Of a stretch of DNA of 64,000 bases, positions 7,648 through 16,202 are shown in pieces. Position 1 is the first letter of the stretch. Every line of letters begins with the position of its first letter. This DNA is from Jiangella asiatica (GTDB taxonomy: Bacteria; Actinomycetota; Actinomycetes; Jiangellales; Jiangellaceae), in NCBI RefSeq assembly GCF_004349065.1, contig NZ_SMKZ01000015.1, positions 62,001 to 126,000 on the forward strand, in the 5' to 3' direction. A program made the position numbers and the translations under genes. The notes beneath the pieces are model-generated. The model had not been told where the DNA came from. It saw only the letters and a list, made by a program, of their open reading frames with translations, and searched no databases.

Positions 7648-10600
7648 ATGGCCGACCGCCCCGACCACGACGTGACCAGCCCCGACCGCGGCGACCATCG
7701 CGAACGGGTCAGCCGCCGGGCCGTGCTCGGCGGTGCCGCGGCCGGTTCGGTCGCGGCCGGAGCCGGCGCCCTCCGCCTCGGCCCGACGGCGGCCGCCGCC
7801 ACGCCCGGCGTCCCAGCGGCGGCCGTCCCGGCAGCGGTCACCGGCGCCGGGCCGCTCCGGCTGGCGGGGCTCACCACCGAGTACGCGCCCACCCTGCTCG
7901 GCACGGACGTCCGCCGGCCGCGACTGTCGTGGGTGGCCACCGCCGGCGGACATGGCGCGGCCCAGACCGCGTACCAGGTACTGGTCGCGTCGTCGCCGGA
8001 CCTGCTCGAGCCCGGCCGGGCAGACGTGTGGGACTCCGGGCGGATGGAGTCGGCGGAGTCCGTCGGCATCGAGTACGGCGGGCCGGACCTGGCACCCCGC
8101 ACCCGCTACCACTGGCGGGTCCGGCTCTGGGACGGAACCGGACGCGGCACCCGGTGGAGCGAGCCGGCGTGGTTCGAGACCGCCCTGTTCGACGAGGGCT
8201 TCGGCGCCGCCGGCTGGATCGGCGCCGAGCCGGAGCCGGCGGCCGAGCGTCGCGACGTGGAAGGTGCCTCCTGGATCTGGCTCCCCGGCGCCACGAGCGG
8301 TGGCGCGCCGGCCGGGCCGGGGTGGTTCCGCGGCGGGCTGACGCTGCCGGCCGGCCTTGCGGTCGCGACGGCGCACCTCGTCATGACCGCCGACGACGAC
8401 TACACCGCCTACCTGCAGGGCCAGCCCATTCTCACCGCACCGCAGCAGGTCGACGGCTGGAAGTCGGCAGAGGTTGCCGACGTCACCGACCTGGTTGGTG
8501 CGGCGGTGGGTGGCGACCTCGTCCTCGCCGCCGTCGCACACAACCGCGGCGACGTCGCCGTCAACCCCGGCGGCCTGCTAGCCAAGCTCGTCGTGACGAC
8601 GGCGGACGGCGAGCGGCTGGTGCTGCACACCGACGGCTCCTGGCGCAGCTCCGGCACCGAGCGGTCGGGCTGGGAGCGGCCGGACCACGACGACTCCGGC
8701 TGGGACACCGTCGCCGTGCTGGCTCCCTACGGCGACGGACCGTGGGGCAGCCAGGTCACCGTTCCGCAGCGGGAGACGCTCGACCTGCTCGGCGCGGAGT
8801 GGGTGTGGAGCCCCGGCGCGACCACCTCGGACGCCCCGGAGGGCAGCCGCTGGTTCCGGGGCCGGTTCGCGCTGCCGGCGGGCCTGGAGGTGGCGTCCGC
8901 CGACCTCGTCATGACCGCCGACGACGACTACAGCGCCCACCTCCAGGGCGAGCCGGTTCTCGGCGCACCGCAGCAGGTCGACGGCTGGCGTACCGCCGAG
9001 GTGGCCGACGTGACGGAGACGGTGACGGCCGCCGGCGGCACGTCCGCCGACCTCGTGCTGGCCGTGCGAGCCACCAACCGGCCGGGGCCGTCGGTCAATC
9101 CGGCCGGGCTGATCGCCAAGCTGCTCATCCGCACCGTCGCCGGCGACGACCTGGTATTCGTCACCGACGCCTCGTGGCGCACGTCCGAGACCGAGCGGCC
9201 AGGCTGGGAAGAGCCGGACCACGACGACTCCGGCTGGGACGACATCACCGTGCTGGCCTCCTACGGGCAGGGTCCCTGGGGCACCGGCGTCTCGGTCACC
9301 CGGCCCGAGAAGCCCGCACCGCTGCTGCGCCGCCCCTTCACGCTCGCGAAGCCGGTGGCCCGGGCGCGGCTCTACGCCAGCGGCGTCGCCTACCACGAGC
9401 TGCACCTCAACGGCGCGCGCGTCGGCGACTCCGTGCTCGACCCCGGGTTCACCGACTACGACCAGACCATCCTCTACGTCACACACGACGTCACCGACCT
9501 GCTGCGGTCCGGCGACAACGTGCTCGCCGCCGAGCTCGGCCGCGGCTTCTACGGCATGACCACCGACAACGTCTGGCGGTGGCACCAGCCGCCGTGGCAC
9601 GGCGAGCCGCGGCTGATCGCCAGGCTGGTCGTGGAGCACCCCGACGGCAGCGCCACCGAGGTGGTCTCGGACCAGGACTGGCGCGTGACGGGCGGCCCGA
9701 CGGTGTCCAACTCGCTCTACGCCGGCGAGAGCTACGACGCCCGCCTGACCCCGGACGGCTGGACCGCACCCGGCTTCGACGACACCGGGTGGGCGGCGGC
9801 GTCGCCGCTCACCGCGCCGGCCGGCCGGCTGACGGCACAGGAGAACGAGCCGATCCGCGTCGTCGAGGACGTCTCGCCGGTCGAGCTGACCGAACCGGTG
9901 CCCGGCAGCTGGGTGGCCGACTTCGGCCGCACCACCGCCGGCTGGTCGAGGCTGCGCGTCACCGCACCGGCCGGCACCACGATCCGGCTGCTGCACGGCG
10001 AGACGGTCGCCGCCGACGGCACCGTCCAGGCGTCGACGGGGCACGTTCCGGGCCGCTTCCAGCTCGACGAGTACACCACCCGCGGCGACGGCGAGGAGGT
10101 GTGGGAGGCCAGGTTCTCCTACAAGGGCTTCCGCTACGTCCAGCTCGACGGACTGCCGGCCGCGCCGACGCCCGAGACCGTGACCATGCGCGTCGTCCAC
10201 TCCGACGTCGCCGAGGTCACCACGTTCGAGTCCGACCAGCCCATGTACGGGCAGCTGGAGGGGATGATGCGCCGCACCATCCTCAACAACCTGCACAGCA
10301 TCCCGACCGACACGCCCATGTACGAGAAGAACGGCTGGACCGGTGACGCCCAGGTCGGCGCGCCGACCATGGCCGAGACGCTGGGCATGGCCAGGTTCTT
10401 CACCAAGTGGCTGGGCGACCTGCGCGACAGCCAGATCGGCTCCGGGCAGGTGCCGGTCATCGTGCCCAGCGGCGGTTGGGGCTACCAGGAGCTGGCACCG
10501 GCGCCGGAGTGGACCACCGTCTACCCGTTCGTGCTGCGCGAGATGCACCGCTGGTACGGCGACCGGCGCGCCCTCGCCCAGCACTGGGAGCCGGTGCTGG

Positions 10601-11553
10601 CCTACCTGGACTGGGAGCTGGGCCGGCTGCAGGACGGGCTGGCCGTCACCGCCCTGGGCGACTACCTGTCACCCGGCACCGGCGGCAACCCGCCGGAGGA
10701 CACTCGGCTCACGGCGACGGCGTATCTGCACCGCGCGCTGCTGGCCATGGCCGAGGTCGGCGACCTGCTCGGCCACGGCGCCGACGCCGCCCGGCTGCGC
10801 GAAGCCGCCGACGGCCTGCGGACCCGGCTGAACGAGACGTTCCTCGACACCGCCCAGGGGCTCTACCGCACCGACCGCGACCCGCACTACCGGCAGACCT
10901 CCAACGCGGTGCCGCTGGCGTTCGGGCTGGTGCCGCCGGAGCACGTCGACGCCGTCGTCGCCAACCTGGTGGCCGACGTCGAGGCCCGCGACTGGCACCT
11001 CAACACCGGCTGCCTGGGCACCAGCGTCCTACTCCCGGTGCTGACCACGCACGGTCACGCCGACGCCGCCGCGAAGATCGCGCTGCAACGGACCCAGCCC
11101 AGCTGGGGACACTGGATCGACAACGGCGCGGACACGATGTGGGAGATGTGGCAGGTGAACACCCGCTCCCGCGACCACTACTTCCACGGGACCGTCGCGC
11201 AGTGGCTGTTCGAACATGTCGCCGGCCTGGTGAACCTCGAAGAGGGCTGGCGGCGGTTCCGCGTGCGGCCCGACGCGCGCAGCCAGGTCGGCTCGGCGTC
11301 GCTGGCCATCAGCACGGTGCGCGGCCTGGCCAGCGCGGCATGGACGCAGCGCGGCCGAGCGCTGGACCTCACCGTGGTCGTCCCGGTCGGCTCGACCGCG
11401 GAGGTCTGGGTGCCGGCGGAGTCCGCCGACGACGTCACGGCGTCGCCGTCGCGGTTTGTCACCGAGGTCCGCGCCGAGCCCGGCTGGGCCGTCTACACCG
11501 TCGGCTCCGGGCAGTGGCGCTTCGACAGCCGCTCCGCACCCACGCTCCCGTGA
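7648..11553 (+). CDS. Tat-exported alpha-L-rhamnosidase, GH78
   Basis: A 1301-residue secreted glycosidase that releases terminal L-rhamnose from glycosides or polysaccharides. The start has an AGGAGG site at 7636-7641. The N-terminus carries a twin-arginine signal (SRRAVLGG followed by an Ala-rich stretch). An Fn3-like domain (about 70-200) is followed by two tandem accessory modules (about 206-380 and 382-550), the Bac_rhamnosid_N-type sandwich (about 560-720), a further beta domain, the (alpha/alpha)6 catalytic domain (about 860-1195) and a C-terminal beta domain. GH78 motifs are GWTGDAQ near residue 896 and a glutamate near 1166 in WEMW. It converges on dgoD with 15 bases between stops, over a CCGTGATCACGG palindrome. 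Confidence 0.92.
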   Translation: MADRPDHDVTSPDRGDHRERVSRRAVLGGAAAGSVAAGAGALRLGPTAAAATPGVPAAAVPAAVTGAGPLRLAGLTTEYAPTLLGTDVRRPRLSWVATAGGHGAAQTAYQVLVASSPDLLEPGRADVWDSGRMESAESVGIEYGGPDLAPRTRYHWRVRLWDGTGRGTRWSEPAWFETALFDEGFGAAGWIGAEPEPAAERRDVEGASWIWLPGATSGGAPAGPGWFRGGLTLPAGLAVATAHLVMTADDDYTAYLQGQPILTAPQQVDGWKSAEVADVTDLVGAAVGGDLVLAAVAHNRGDVAVNPGGLLAKLVVTTADGERLVLHTDGSWRSSGTERSGWERPDHDDSGWDTVAVLAPYGDGPWGSQVTVPQRETLDLLGAEWVWSPGATTSDAPEGSRWFRGRFALPAGLEVASADLVMTADDDYSAHLQGEPVLGAPQQVDGWRTAEVADVTETVTAAGGTSADLVLAVRATNRPGPSVNPAGLIAKLLIRTVAGDDLVFVTDASWRTSETERPGWEEPDHDDSGWDDITVLASYGQGPWGTGVSVTRPEKPAPLLRRPFTLAKPVARARLYASGVAYHELHLNGARVGDSVLDPGFTDYDQTILYVTHDVTDLLRSGDNVLAAELGRGFYGMTTDNVWRWHQPPWHGEPRLIARLVVEHPDGSATEVVSDQDWRVTGGPTVSNSLYAGESYDARLTPDGWTAPGFDDTGWAAASPLTAPAGRLTAQENEPIRVVEDVSPVELTEPVPGSWVADFGRTTAGWSRLRVTAPAGTTIRLLHGETVAADGTVQASTGHVPGRFQLDEYTTRGDGEEVWEARFSYKGFRYVQLDGLPAAPTPETVTMRVVHSDVAEVTTFESDQPMYGQLEGMMRRTILNNLHSIPTDTPMYEKNGWTGDAQVGAPTMAETLGMARFFTKWLGDLRDSQIGSGQVPVIVPSGGWGYQELAPAPEWTTVYPFVLREMHRWYGDRRALAQHWEPVLAYLDWELGRLQDGLAVTALGDYLSPGTGGNPPEDTRLTATAYLHRALLAMAEVGDLLGHGADAARLREAADGLRTRLNETFLDTAQGLYRTDRDPHYRQTSNAVPLAFGLVPPEHVDAVVANLVADVEARDWHLNTGCLGTSVLLPVLTTHGHADAAAKIALQRTQPSWGHWIDNGADTMWEMWQVNTRSRDHYFHGTVAQWLFEHVAGLVNLEEGWRRFRVRPDARSQVGSASLAISTVRGLASAAWTQRGRALDLTVVVPVGSTAEVWVPAESADDVTASPSRFVTEVRAEPGWAVYTVGSGQWRFDSRSAPTLP
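8263..9318 (+). repeat. tandem duplication inside the rhamnosidase gene
   Basis: Two in-frame copies of a roughly 528-base unit begin at 8263 and 8791 and encode modules starting GASWIWLPGAT and GAEWVWSPGAT. Each has WFRG, LVMTADDDY, APQQVDGW and DHDDSGWD landmarks in the same order. The nucleotide match around the LVMTADDDY block (8375-8404 and 8903-8932) is near exact and offset by exactly 528 bases. The duplication therefore looks recent, or is being homogenised. The modules resemble the carbohydrate-binding beta-sandwich of GH78 enzymes. Confidence 0.85.
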
Positions 11554-11568
11554 TCACGGAAGCCTCGG

Positions 11569-12714
11569 TCACCACTCGGCGAAGCTGCCGTCGGTGTGCC
11601 GCCACAGCGGGGTGCGCCACCGCCGCCCGGCCTCGGCCGCGCGGCGGACGGCATCCTCGTCGATGGTGATGCCGAGGCCGGGCCCCATCGGCCGCTGGAC
11701 GAACCCGTTCACGAACTCGAAGACGGCCGGGTCGACGAGGTAGTCGAGCAGGTCGTTGCCGACGTTGTAGTGAATGCCGAGGCTCTGCTCCTGGATCAGG
11801 AAGTTCGGCGTCGCGAACGCGACCTGCAGGCTGGCGGCCAACGCGATCGGGCCCAGCGGGCAGTGCGGCGCCAGAACGGCGCCGCTCACCTCCGCCTGTG
11901 CGGCGATCCGGCGCACCTCCGAGATGCCGCCGGCATGTGAGATGTCCGGCTGCACCACGCGCACGCCCGCGGCCAGCGGCCCGACGAACTCGTGGCGGCT
12001 GAAGTACCGCTCGCCGGTCGCGATCGGGATCGGGCTGCACGCGACGATCGACGGGAGCTGCGCGGCGAGCTCCGGCACCACGGGCTCCTCGACGAAGAGC
12101 GGATGGAACGGCGCCAACAGCGGCAGCAACCGGTGCGCGTTGGCCACCGACACCCGGCCATGGAAGTCGATCGCGACGTCGCGGTCCGGACCGAGTGCCG
12201 CTCGTGCCGCGGCGACCCGCTCGACGACGGCGTCGGTCTCGGCCGCCGTCGCGATCGGCGCCATCGCCGGCGACCCGTTCATCTTCACCGCCGTGAAGCC
12301 GTGCTCGACCCGCTCCGCGATCGCGTCGGCCACCTCGGCGGGCTCGTCGCCGCCGATCCACGAATAGATGCGCACCCGGTCGCGGACCGGACCGCCCAGC
12401 AGCGCGTGGACCGGCGCGCCGTAGGCCTGTCCGGCGATGTCCCACAGCGCTTGGTCGAGGCCGGCGACGGCGCTGGAGAGGACCGGGCCGCCGCGGTAGA
12501 ACGTCGACTTGGTCATCACCTGCCAGTGGTCCTCGATGCGCAGCGGGTCCTGGCCGATCAGGTAGTCGGCAAGCTCGTGGACGGCGGCACGGACGGTGTC
12601 GGCGCGGCCCTCGACGATCGGCTCACCCCAGCCGACGACGCCCTCGTCCGTGACGACGCGGCAGAACAGCCACCGCGGCGGCACGGCGAACGTCTCGATG
12701 TCGACGATCTTCAT
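11569..12714 (-). CDS. dgoD: D-galactonate dehydratase, enolase superfamily
   Basis: A 381-residue enolase-superfamily enzyme that converts D-galactonate to 2-keto-3-deoxygalactonate. It follows the Escherichia coli DgoD pattern from end to end: PPRWLFCRVVTDEGVVGWGEP at the start, YRGGPVLSSA, DFHGRVS and FVEEPV (metal ligands), the ATGERYFSR block, then HCPLGPIALA, QEQSLGIHYN and a C-terminal PLWRHTDGSFAEW. The start at 12714 follows a GGGAGAGGG site. The SDR gene 100 bases upstream on the same strand could supply the preceding sugar dehydrogenase step of a De Ley-Doudoroff-type route. Confidence 0.93.
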   Translation of the reverse strand: MKIVDIETFAVPPRWLFCRVVTDEGVVGWGEPIVEGRADTVRAAVHELADYLIGQDPLRIEDHWQVMTKSTFYRGGPVLSSAVAGLDQALWDIAGQAYGAPVHALLGGPVRDRVRIYSWIGGDEPAEVADAIAERVEHGFTAVKMNGSPAMAPIATAAETDAVVERVAAARAALGPDRDVAIDFHGRVSVANAHRLLPLLAPFHPLFVEEPVVPELAAQLPSIVACSPIPIATGERYFSRHEFVGPLAAGVRVVQPDISHAGGISEVRRIAAQAEVSGAVLAPHCPLGPIALAASLQVAFATPNFLIQEQSLGIHYNVGNDLLDYLVDPAVFEFVNGFVQRPMGPGLGITIDEDAVRRAAEAGRRWRTPLWRHTDGSFAEW

Positions 12715-12814
12715 GGGTTCCCTCTCCCCGACCGGAACTCGCGGGCGGCGGTGCCACTCACGCTCAGGTGTGCAGCCACGGCGCCGTGGCCGCACAGGTG
12801 CGTGAGGCCCGTGT

Positions 12815-13615
12815 TCATGCCGAGTCCGCCGTCACGCTCCAGCCGCCGTCGACCACCAGGCTCGCGCCGGTGACGTACGAGGCATCGGCCGAGCCCAGGA
12901 ACGCCACCACGGCGGCGACCTCCGCCGGCTGCCCGAACCGCTGGAGCGTGGTCGCTCGGATGCTGCGCTCGCGGTCGGGCTCGGACACGGAGTCCCAGGC
13001 TTGGGACATGATCGGCCCCGGTACGACGGTGTTCACCCGGACCGCCGGACCGTAGTCGGCGGCGAGCTGGCGGCTCAGCGACAGCAGGGCGCCCTTCGAG
13101 GCCGCGTATGCCGGCCGCCCCGGCAGCCCACGTACGGCGTGCACCGACGACGTCAGCACGATCGAACCGCTCGAGCGCTCCAGCAGGCCGACCAGCGAAC
13201 GGACCGCGAGAAAGGTGGCGGTGAGGTTGACCGCGAGCTGGCGGTCCCAGTCCGCGACGGCGAGCCGGCCGGCCGGTTCGATCACCGCGATCGCGGCGTT
13301 CGAGTGCAGCAGGTCCAGGCGGCCGGGCCCGTTATTCAGCCGGTCGGCCAGGGCCGCCCAGCCCGTCTCGTCGGCCACGTCCAGCACCACGCCCTCGGCG
13401 CCGCCGCCGTGGCCCGCGGCCTTGCCGGTGGCCGCGACCGCGGCTTCCAGCGCTGCCTCGTCGAGGTCAGCCAGGACGACCTGCGCCCCCTCCGCGGCCA
13501 GCCGGCACGCCGTCGCGGCGCCGATGCCCGACGCGGCTCCCGTCACCAGGGCGACCCGCCCGCGGTACCGCGGCGCAACCTCGTCCACCACGACCGGCAC
13601 GGTATCACTTGTCAT
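12815..13615 (-). CDS. SDR-family oxidoreductase, probable sugar dehydrogenase
   Basis: A 266-residue classical short-chain dehydrogenase. The NAD(P)-binding TGAASGIG is at about residues 25-32, an acidic residue after the second strand (LADLD) suggests NAD preference, and the catalytic set is Ser in LTSSVHA, Tyr and Lys in YAASK. The NVVPGPIMSQ and GASLVVDGG blocks complete the fold. Position directly before dgoD suggests it oxidises an aldose such as galactose, fucose or rhamnose. An inverted repeat overlaps its start codon. The extra N-terminal 18 residues carry no motif. Confidence 0.85.
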   Translation of the reverse strand: MTSDTVPVVVDEVAPRYRGRVALVTGAASGIGAATACRLAAEGAQVVLADLDEAALEAAVAATGKAAGHGGGAEGVVLDVADETGWAALADRLNNGPGRLDLLHSNAAIAVIEPAGRLAVADWDRQLAVNLTATFLAVRSLVGLLERSSGSIVLTSSVHAVRGLPGRPAYAASKGALLSLSRQLAADYGPAVRVNTVVPGPIMSQAWDSVSEPDRERSIRATTLQRFGQPAEVAAVVAFLGSADASYVTGASLVVDGGWSVTADSA

Positions 13616-13625
13616 CTTGTATGAC
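13611..13625. promoter_or_regulatory. inverted repeat over the SDR start, possible GntR-type operator
   Basis: GTCAT-CTTGT-ATGAC is a perfect 5-base inverted repeat around a 5-base spacer. It covers the start codon (13613-13615) of the SDR gene. Short repeats with a TTGTATGAC-like core are typical of FadR-class GntR operators on sugar-acid operons. No GntR gene is in the window, so this is a candidate site only. Confidence 0.4.
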
Positions 13626-13745
13626 TAATGGCTGATCGCGCTCCTGCGGCTGCGGCGGCGACCCGGCCGGCGAGGGCACACAGCTCGGCACGCAGTTCCT
13701 CCGGCTTCGCCGAGGTCCGCTGACGAGCGCAACTACCCTCGGAGC

Positions 13746-14693
13746 ATGACCTCCTCGTCCCCACGTGCCGGCGGCGCCCTGCTCGGACTGTCGATGTTCG
13801 TGGCTGGCGTCGCCGGTACCTGGGCGAGCTGGCGCTGGTTCGTCGACACCGCGACCGGTCAGCGGCTCGACGAGGCCGCTTTCGAAGGCTCGGCCATCGG
13901 CCGCAACACGCTGTGGCGGGGCGCGGAGCCGGTGCTGGACGTCGTCTCGGTCCCGTTCATCGTCGTGGTGCTCGGCGCGGTCGCGCTCATCGCTCTGATG
14001 CGCAGGCGCTGGTTCCTGGCCCTGCAGGTCGCCGTCCTCGTCGGTGGCGCCAACCTGACCACCCAGGTGCTCAAGCACGTCGTCCTCGACCGGCCCACCC
14101 TGGCCGCCGACGTCGGGCCGGCCGGCAACTCGCTACCCAGCGGCCACACGACGGTTGCGGCCAGCGTCGCGGCGGCACTACTGCTCGTCGTACCAAGACG
14201 GGCCCGGCCCATGGTGGCGGTCCTCGGTGCCGGCTACACCGCGGTGACCGGCGTGTCCACGATGATCGGCGGCTGGCACCGTCCATCCGACGTCGTCGCC
14301 GCCATCATGGTCGTGCTCGCCTGGGCGGGGTTGACGACGGTACTCACGGCACTCGGCACCCCCGAGCGCACGGACGCCGGCACCGGCTCGTCAGGTACGA
14401 CGGTGGTGGCCGCACTGTTCGTTGTGACGGCCGCCGGTTCCGGCCTCGTCGCCGCCTCGGCGCTGCGCAGCACTCGCGATCTCCTGGCCGAATCCGGGTC
14501 CGTCACCGCGCGCGACGACCTCGCCACCGCCTACCTCGGCGCCGGCATGGGTGTCGTGGCCGCGACGGCCCTGACCTTCGCGGCTATCCTGGTCGCGCAC
14601 CAGGTCGCGAGCGGCCGAGCCGGGTCCGACACACCCCGCTCCAGGTCACGCGTCCCGGCGGGAACGCATGTTCCGCAGCGCCCGCCAAAGTGA
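13746..14693 (+). CDS. PAP2-family membrane phosphatase
   Basis: A 315-residue integral membrane protein with about six hydrophobic helices and the three phosphatase motifs: KHVVLDRP, PSGHT and GGWHRPSD, spanning roughly residues 117-185. Family members dephosphorylate lipid phosphates such as undecaprenyl pyrophosphate or phosphatidic acid on the outer face of the membrane. The C-terminal third adds two helices and a basic, Pro-rich tail. It is probably monocistronic. Confidence 0.88.
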   Translation: MTSSSPRAGGALLGLSMFVAGVAGTWASWRWFVDTATGQRLDEAAFEGSAIGRNTLWRGAEPVLDVVSVPFIVVVLGAVALIALMRRRWFLALQVAVLVGGANLTTQVLKHVVLDRPTLAADVGPAGNSLPSGHTTVAASVAAALLLVVPRRARPMVAVLGAGYTAVTGVSTMIGGWHRPSDVVAAIMVVLAWAGLTTVLTALGTPERTDAGTGSSGTTVVAALFVVTAAGSGLVAASALRSTRDLLAESGSVTARDDLATAYLGAGMGVVAATALTFAAILVAHQVASGRAGSDTPRSRSRVPAGTHVPQRPPK

Positions 14694-14703
14694 TGGTCAA
14701 GAG

Positions 14704-14733
14704 TTGACATAGTCTTCCAAAGAGGGCTACACA
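14704..14733 (+). promoter_or_regulatory. housekeeping-type promoter for the 14763 gene
   Basis: A perfect TTGACA -35 (14704-14709) is followed after 18 bases by TACACA (14728-14733), a plausible -10. It ends 29 bases before the ATG of the small gene at 14763, and a CTGAGG ribosome site lies between them. This is the clearest primary-sigma promoter seen in the window. Confidence 0.55.
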
Positions 14734-14762
14734 ACGGCCGTGACGAGCGGCACACTGAGGCA

Positions 14763-14987
14763 ATGACCTCTCGTACACCGGCCGCGAGGCCTGTTCTTCC
14801 TTCGAGTCCGTTCCGCCCCATCGTTCCCCCGCCCATCGAGAAGTTCGCCGTCGACGACCTGCTCACTCACGATCGGCACGGATTGGGCCGTGTTGTCAGC
14901 GTCCCGGGCGAGAATGAAGTGCACGTCGATTTCGGCACAGCGGTACGCCGTATCGCCCTGCCGAATCCGAAGGTGACCCGTCTTTAG
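14763..14987 (+). CDS. small protein resembling the UvrD/CarD-type Tudor-like tail
   Basis: A 74-residue protein. A Pro-rich N-terminal third is followed by about 48 residues (from EKFAVDDLLTHDRHG to the end) that read like the small beta-barrel found in CarD-type RNA polymerase-binding proteins. The same barrel occurs at the C-terminus of UvrD/PcrA helicases, with the pattern gD-v-H-d-fG-G-V-...-v-DFG. The resemblance is by motif only. It has its own promoter and a stop at 14985-14987. Confidence 0.6.
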   Translation: MTSRTPAARPVLPSSPFRPIVPPPIEKFAVDDLLTHDRHGLGRVVSVPGENEVHVDFGTAVRRIALPNPKVTRL

Positions 14988-15087
14988 AGCGGAAATCCAC
15001 CACCAACGGTTCACCGCACCGAAAATCGGCTTCCGGTCGCCCGGTTTGCCCGCTCCCGATGCTGCCGGGCGATCGGAATCCTTGTCG

Positions 15088-15951
15088 TCACGACCCGGCG
15101 CACAGTAGACCTCGCATCCGGTCGGGATTGCGGAACACGAGCAGGCGGGTCACCCTGCCCTGGTCCGTCTCGACCAGTGCGGCGGCCTCGACCCGTTCCG
15201 CCGACCACAGGACGATCCCCGGCTCGCCGTTGAGCTCGACGAAGCCGAACTGGAACCCGTCCAGCTCGCCCTTGCCGATGATGCCGAGGGCGAACCGCGC
15301 CACCTTTGCGGCGCCTACGATGGGCCGGCGCGCGGCCCTGGCCTTGCCGTCGGCATCGTTCACCATGACCACCTCCGGCGCCAGCACCTCCAGCAGGGCC
15401 GCCATGTCGCCCTCGAGGCAGGCGCGCAGGAACCGCTCGGTCACCTCGCGGCGCTGCTCGGGGTCGGCGTCGAACCGCGGCCGCCGCGCCTGCACATGCT
15501 CGCGGGCCCGGTGCGCGACCTGTCGCACCGACGGCTCGCTGCGGTCGAGCACCTTCGCTATCTCCGCGTAGGGGAACCCGAACACCTCACGCAGCACGAA
15601 CACCGCGCGCTCCACCGGGCTCAGGGTCTCGAGCACCACGAGCATGGCCATCGAGACCTCCTCCGTGAGCTCCACCTCGCTGGCCGCGTCCGCCCCGGTC
15701 ATCAGGGGCTCGGGCAGCCACGGCCCGACGTAGGTCTCCTTCCGGGCGCGCAGCGTGCGCAGCCGGTTCAGCGCCAGCCGGGTGGCGATGCGCACCAGGA
15801 AGGCCTTCGGCTCGGCGACGTCGGCGCGGTCCGCGGCCGACCACCGCAGCCAGGTGTCCTGGACGACGTCCTCGGCGTCGGCCACGCTGCCGAGCATCTC
15901 GTAGGCGACCGTGAACAGCAGGCCGCGGTTCTGCTGGAACTGATCGGTCAC
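15088..15951 (-). CDS. ECF41-family RNA polymerase sigma factor (SigJ-like)
   Basis: A 287-residue sigma factor: sigma-2 region (residues 8-75), sigma-4 region (about 105-160) and a C-terminal SnoaL/NTF2-like domain (about 170-287). ECF41 hallmarks are GPWLPEP in the linker and a drifted NPDRM near the C-terminus; the family's C-terminal domain modulates activity in place of an anti-sigma factor. The GTG start overlaps the stop of the preceding CMD relic (GTGA), so coupling to that gene is retained although its product is gone. An ECF41-type promoter lies upstream of the relic, which fits autoregulation. Confidence 0.92.
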   Translation of the reverse strand: MTDQFQQNRGLLFTVAYEMLGSVADAEDVVQDTWLRWSAADRADVAEPKAFLVRIATRLALNRLRTLRARKETYVGPWLPEPLMTGADAASEVELTEEVSMAMLVVLETLSPVERAVFVLREVFGFPYAEIAKVLDRSEPSVRQVAHRAREHVQARRPRFDADPEQRREVTERFLRACLEGDMAALLEVLAPEVVMVNDADGKARAARRPIVGAAKVARFALGIIGKGELDGFQFGFVELNGEPGIVLWSAERVEAAALVETDQGRVTRLLVFRNPDRMRGLLCAGS

Positions 15952-16100
15952 GGCGCCGGCACCTCACAGCGGTTCTTGAAGCCCTGCCCGGTGATGCCGA
16001 GCGCGGAGTTGCTGCGGAGTGTAGAGGTCGGAGTCGCGCCAGCCGGCCACGCCCCGTAGCTTGGCCGGGTCCGCTTAGGCTCCATCGAGATCCGTGCCAT
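15948..16100 (-). pseudogene. carboxymuconolactone decarboxylase (CMD) gene reduced to its two ends
   Basis: A 50-codon frame. Its first 11 residues (MARISMEPKRT) match the start of ECF41-linked CMD proteins. Its last 22-25 (SNSALGITGQGFKNRCEVPAP) match their C-terminus. The roughly 120-150 residues between, which carry the CxxC active site, are missing, and the frame is kept across the joint. The AAGGGGAG ribosome site, the upstream ECF41-type promoter and the GTGA overlap with the sigma gene are all intact. It may persist as a short leader reading frame that delivers ribosomes to the sigma gene. Confidence 0.75.
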
Positions 16101-16141
16101 GTGCGAGCTCCCCTTCCCGTCGTCGCGTGGTCGATCACCTA

Positions 16142-16168
16142 GACACGGCGCGTACCGCGGATGTGACA
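16142..16168 (-). promoter_or_regulatory. ECF41-type promoter
   Basis: On the minus strand TGTCACA (16168-16162) is followed by exactly 16 bases and TGTC (16145-16142). The published ECF41 consensus is TGTCACA-N16-CGTC, so only the first base of the -10 differs. Transcription would begin near 16135, about 35 bases before the CMD relic start at 16100, and continue into the sigma gene. Confidence 0.75.
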
Positions 16169-16202
16169 TCGCCGCGGCGCCCATGTGGCAGAGTCACCGG
16201 CA

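Noticed and set aside
8578-10584. A 668-codon minus-strand frame inside the rhamnosidase gene
   Set aside because: It has no motif, no ribosome site and follows the codon structure of the opposite strand.
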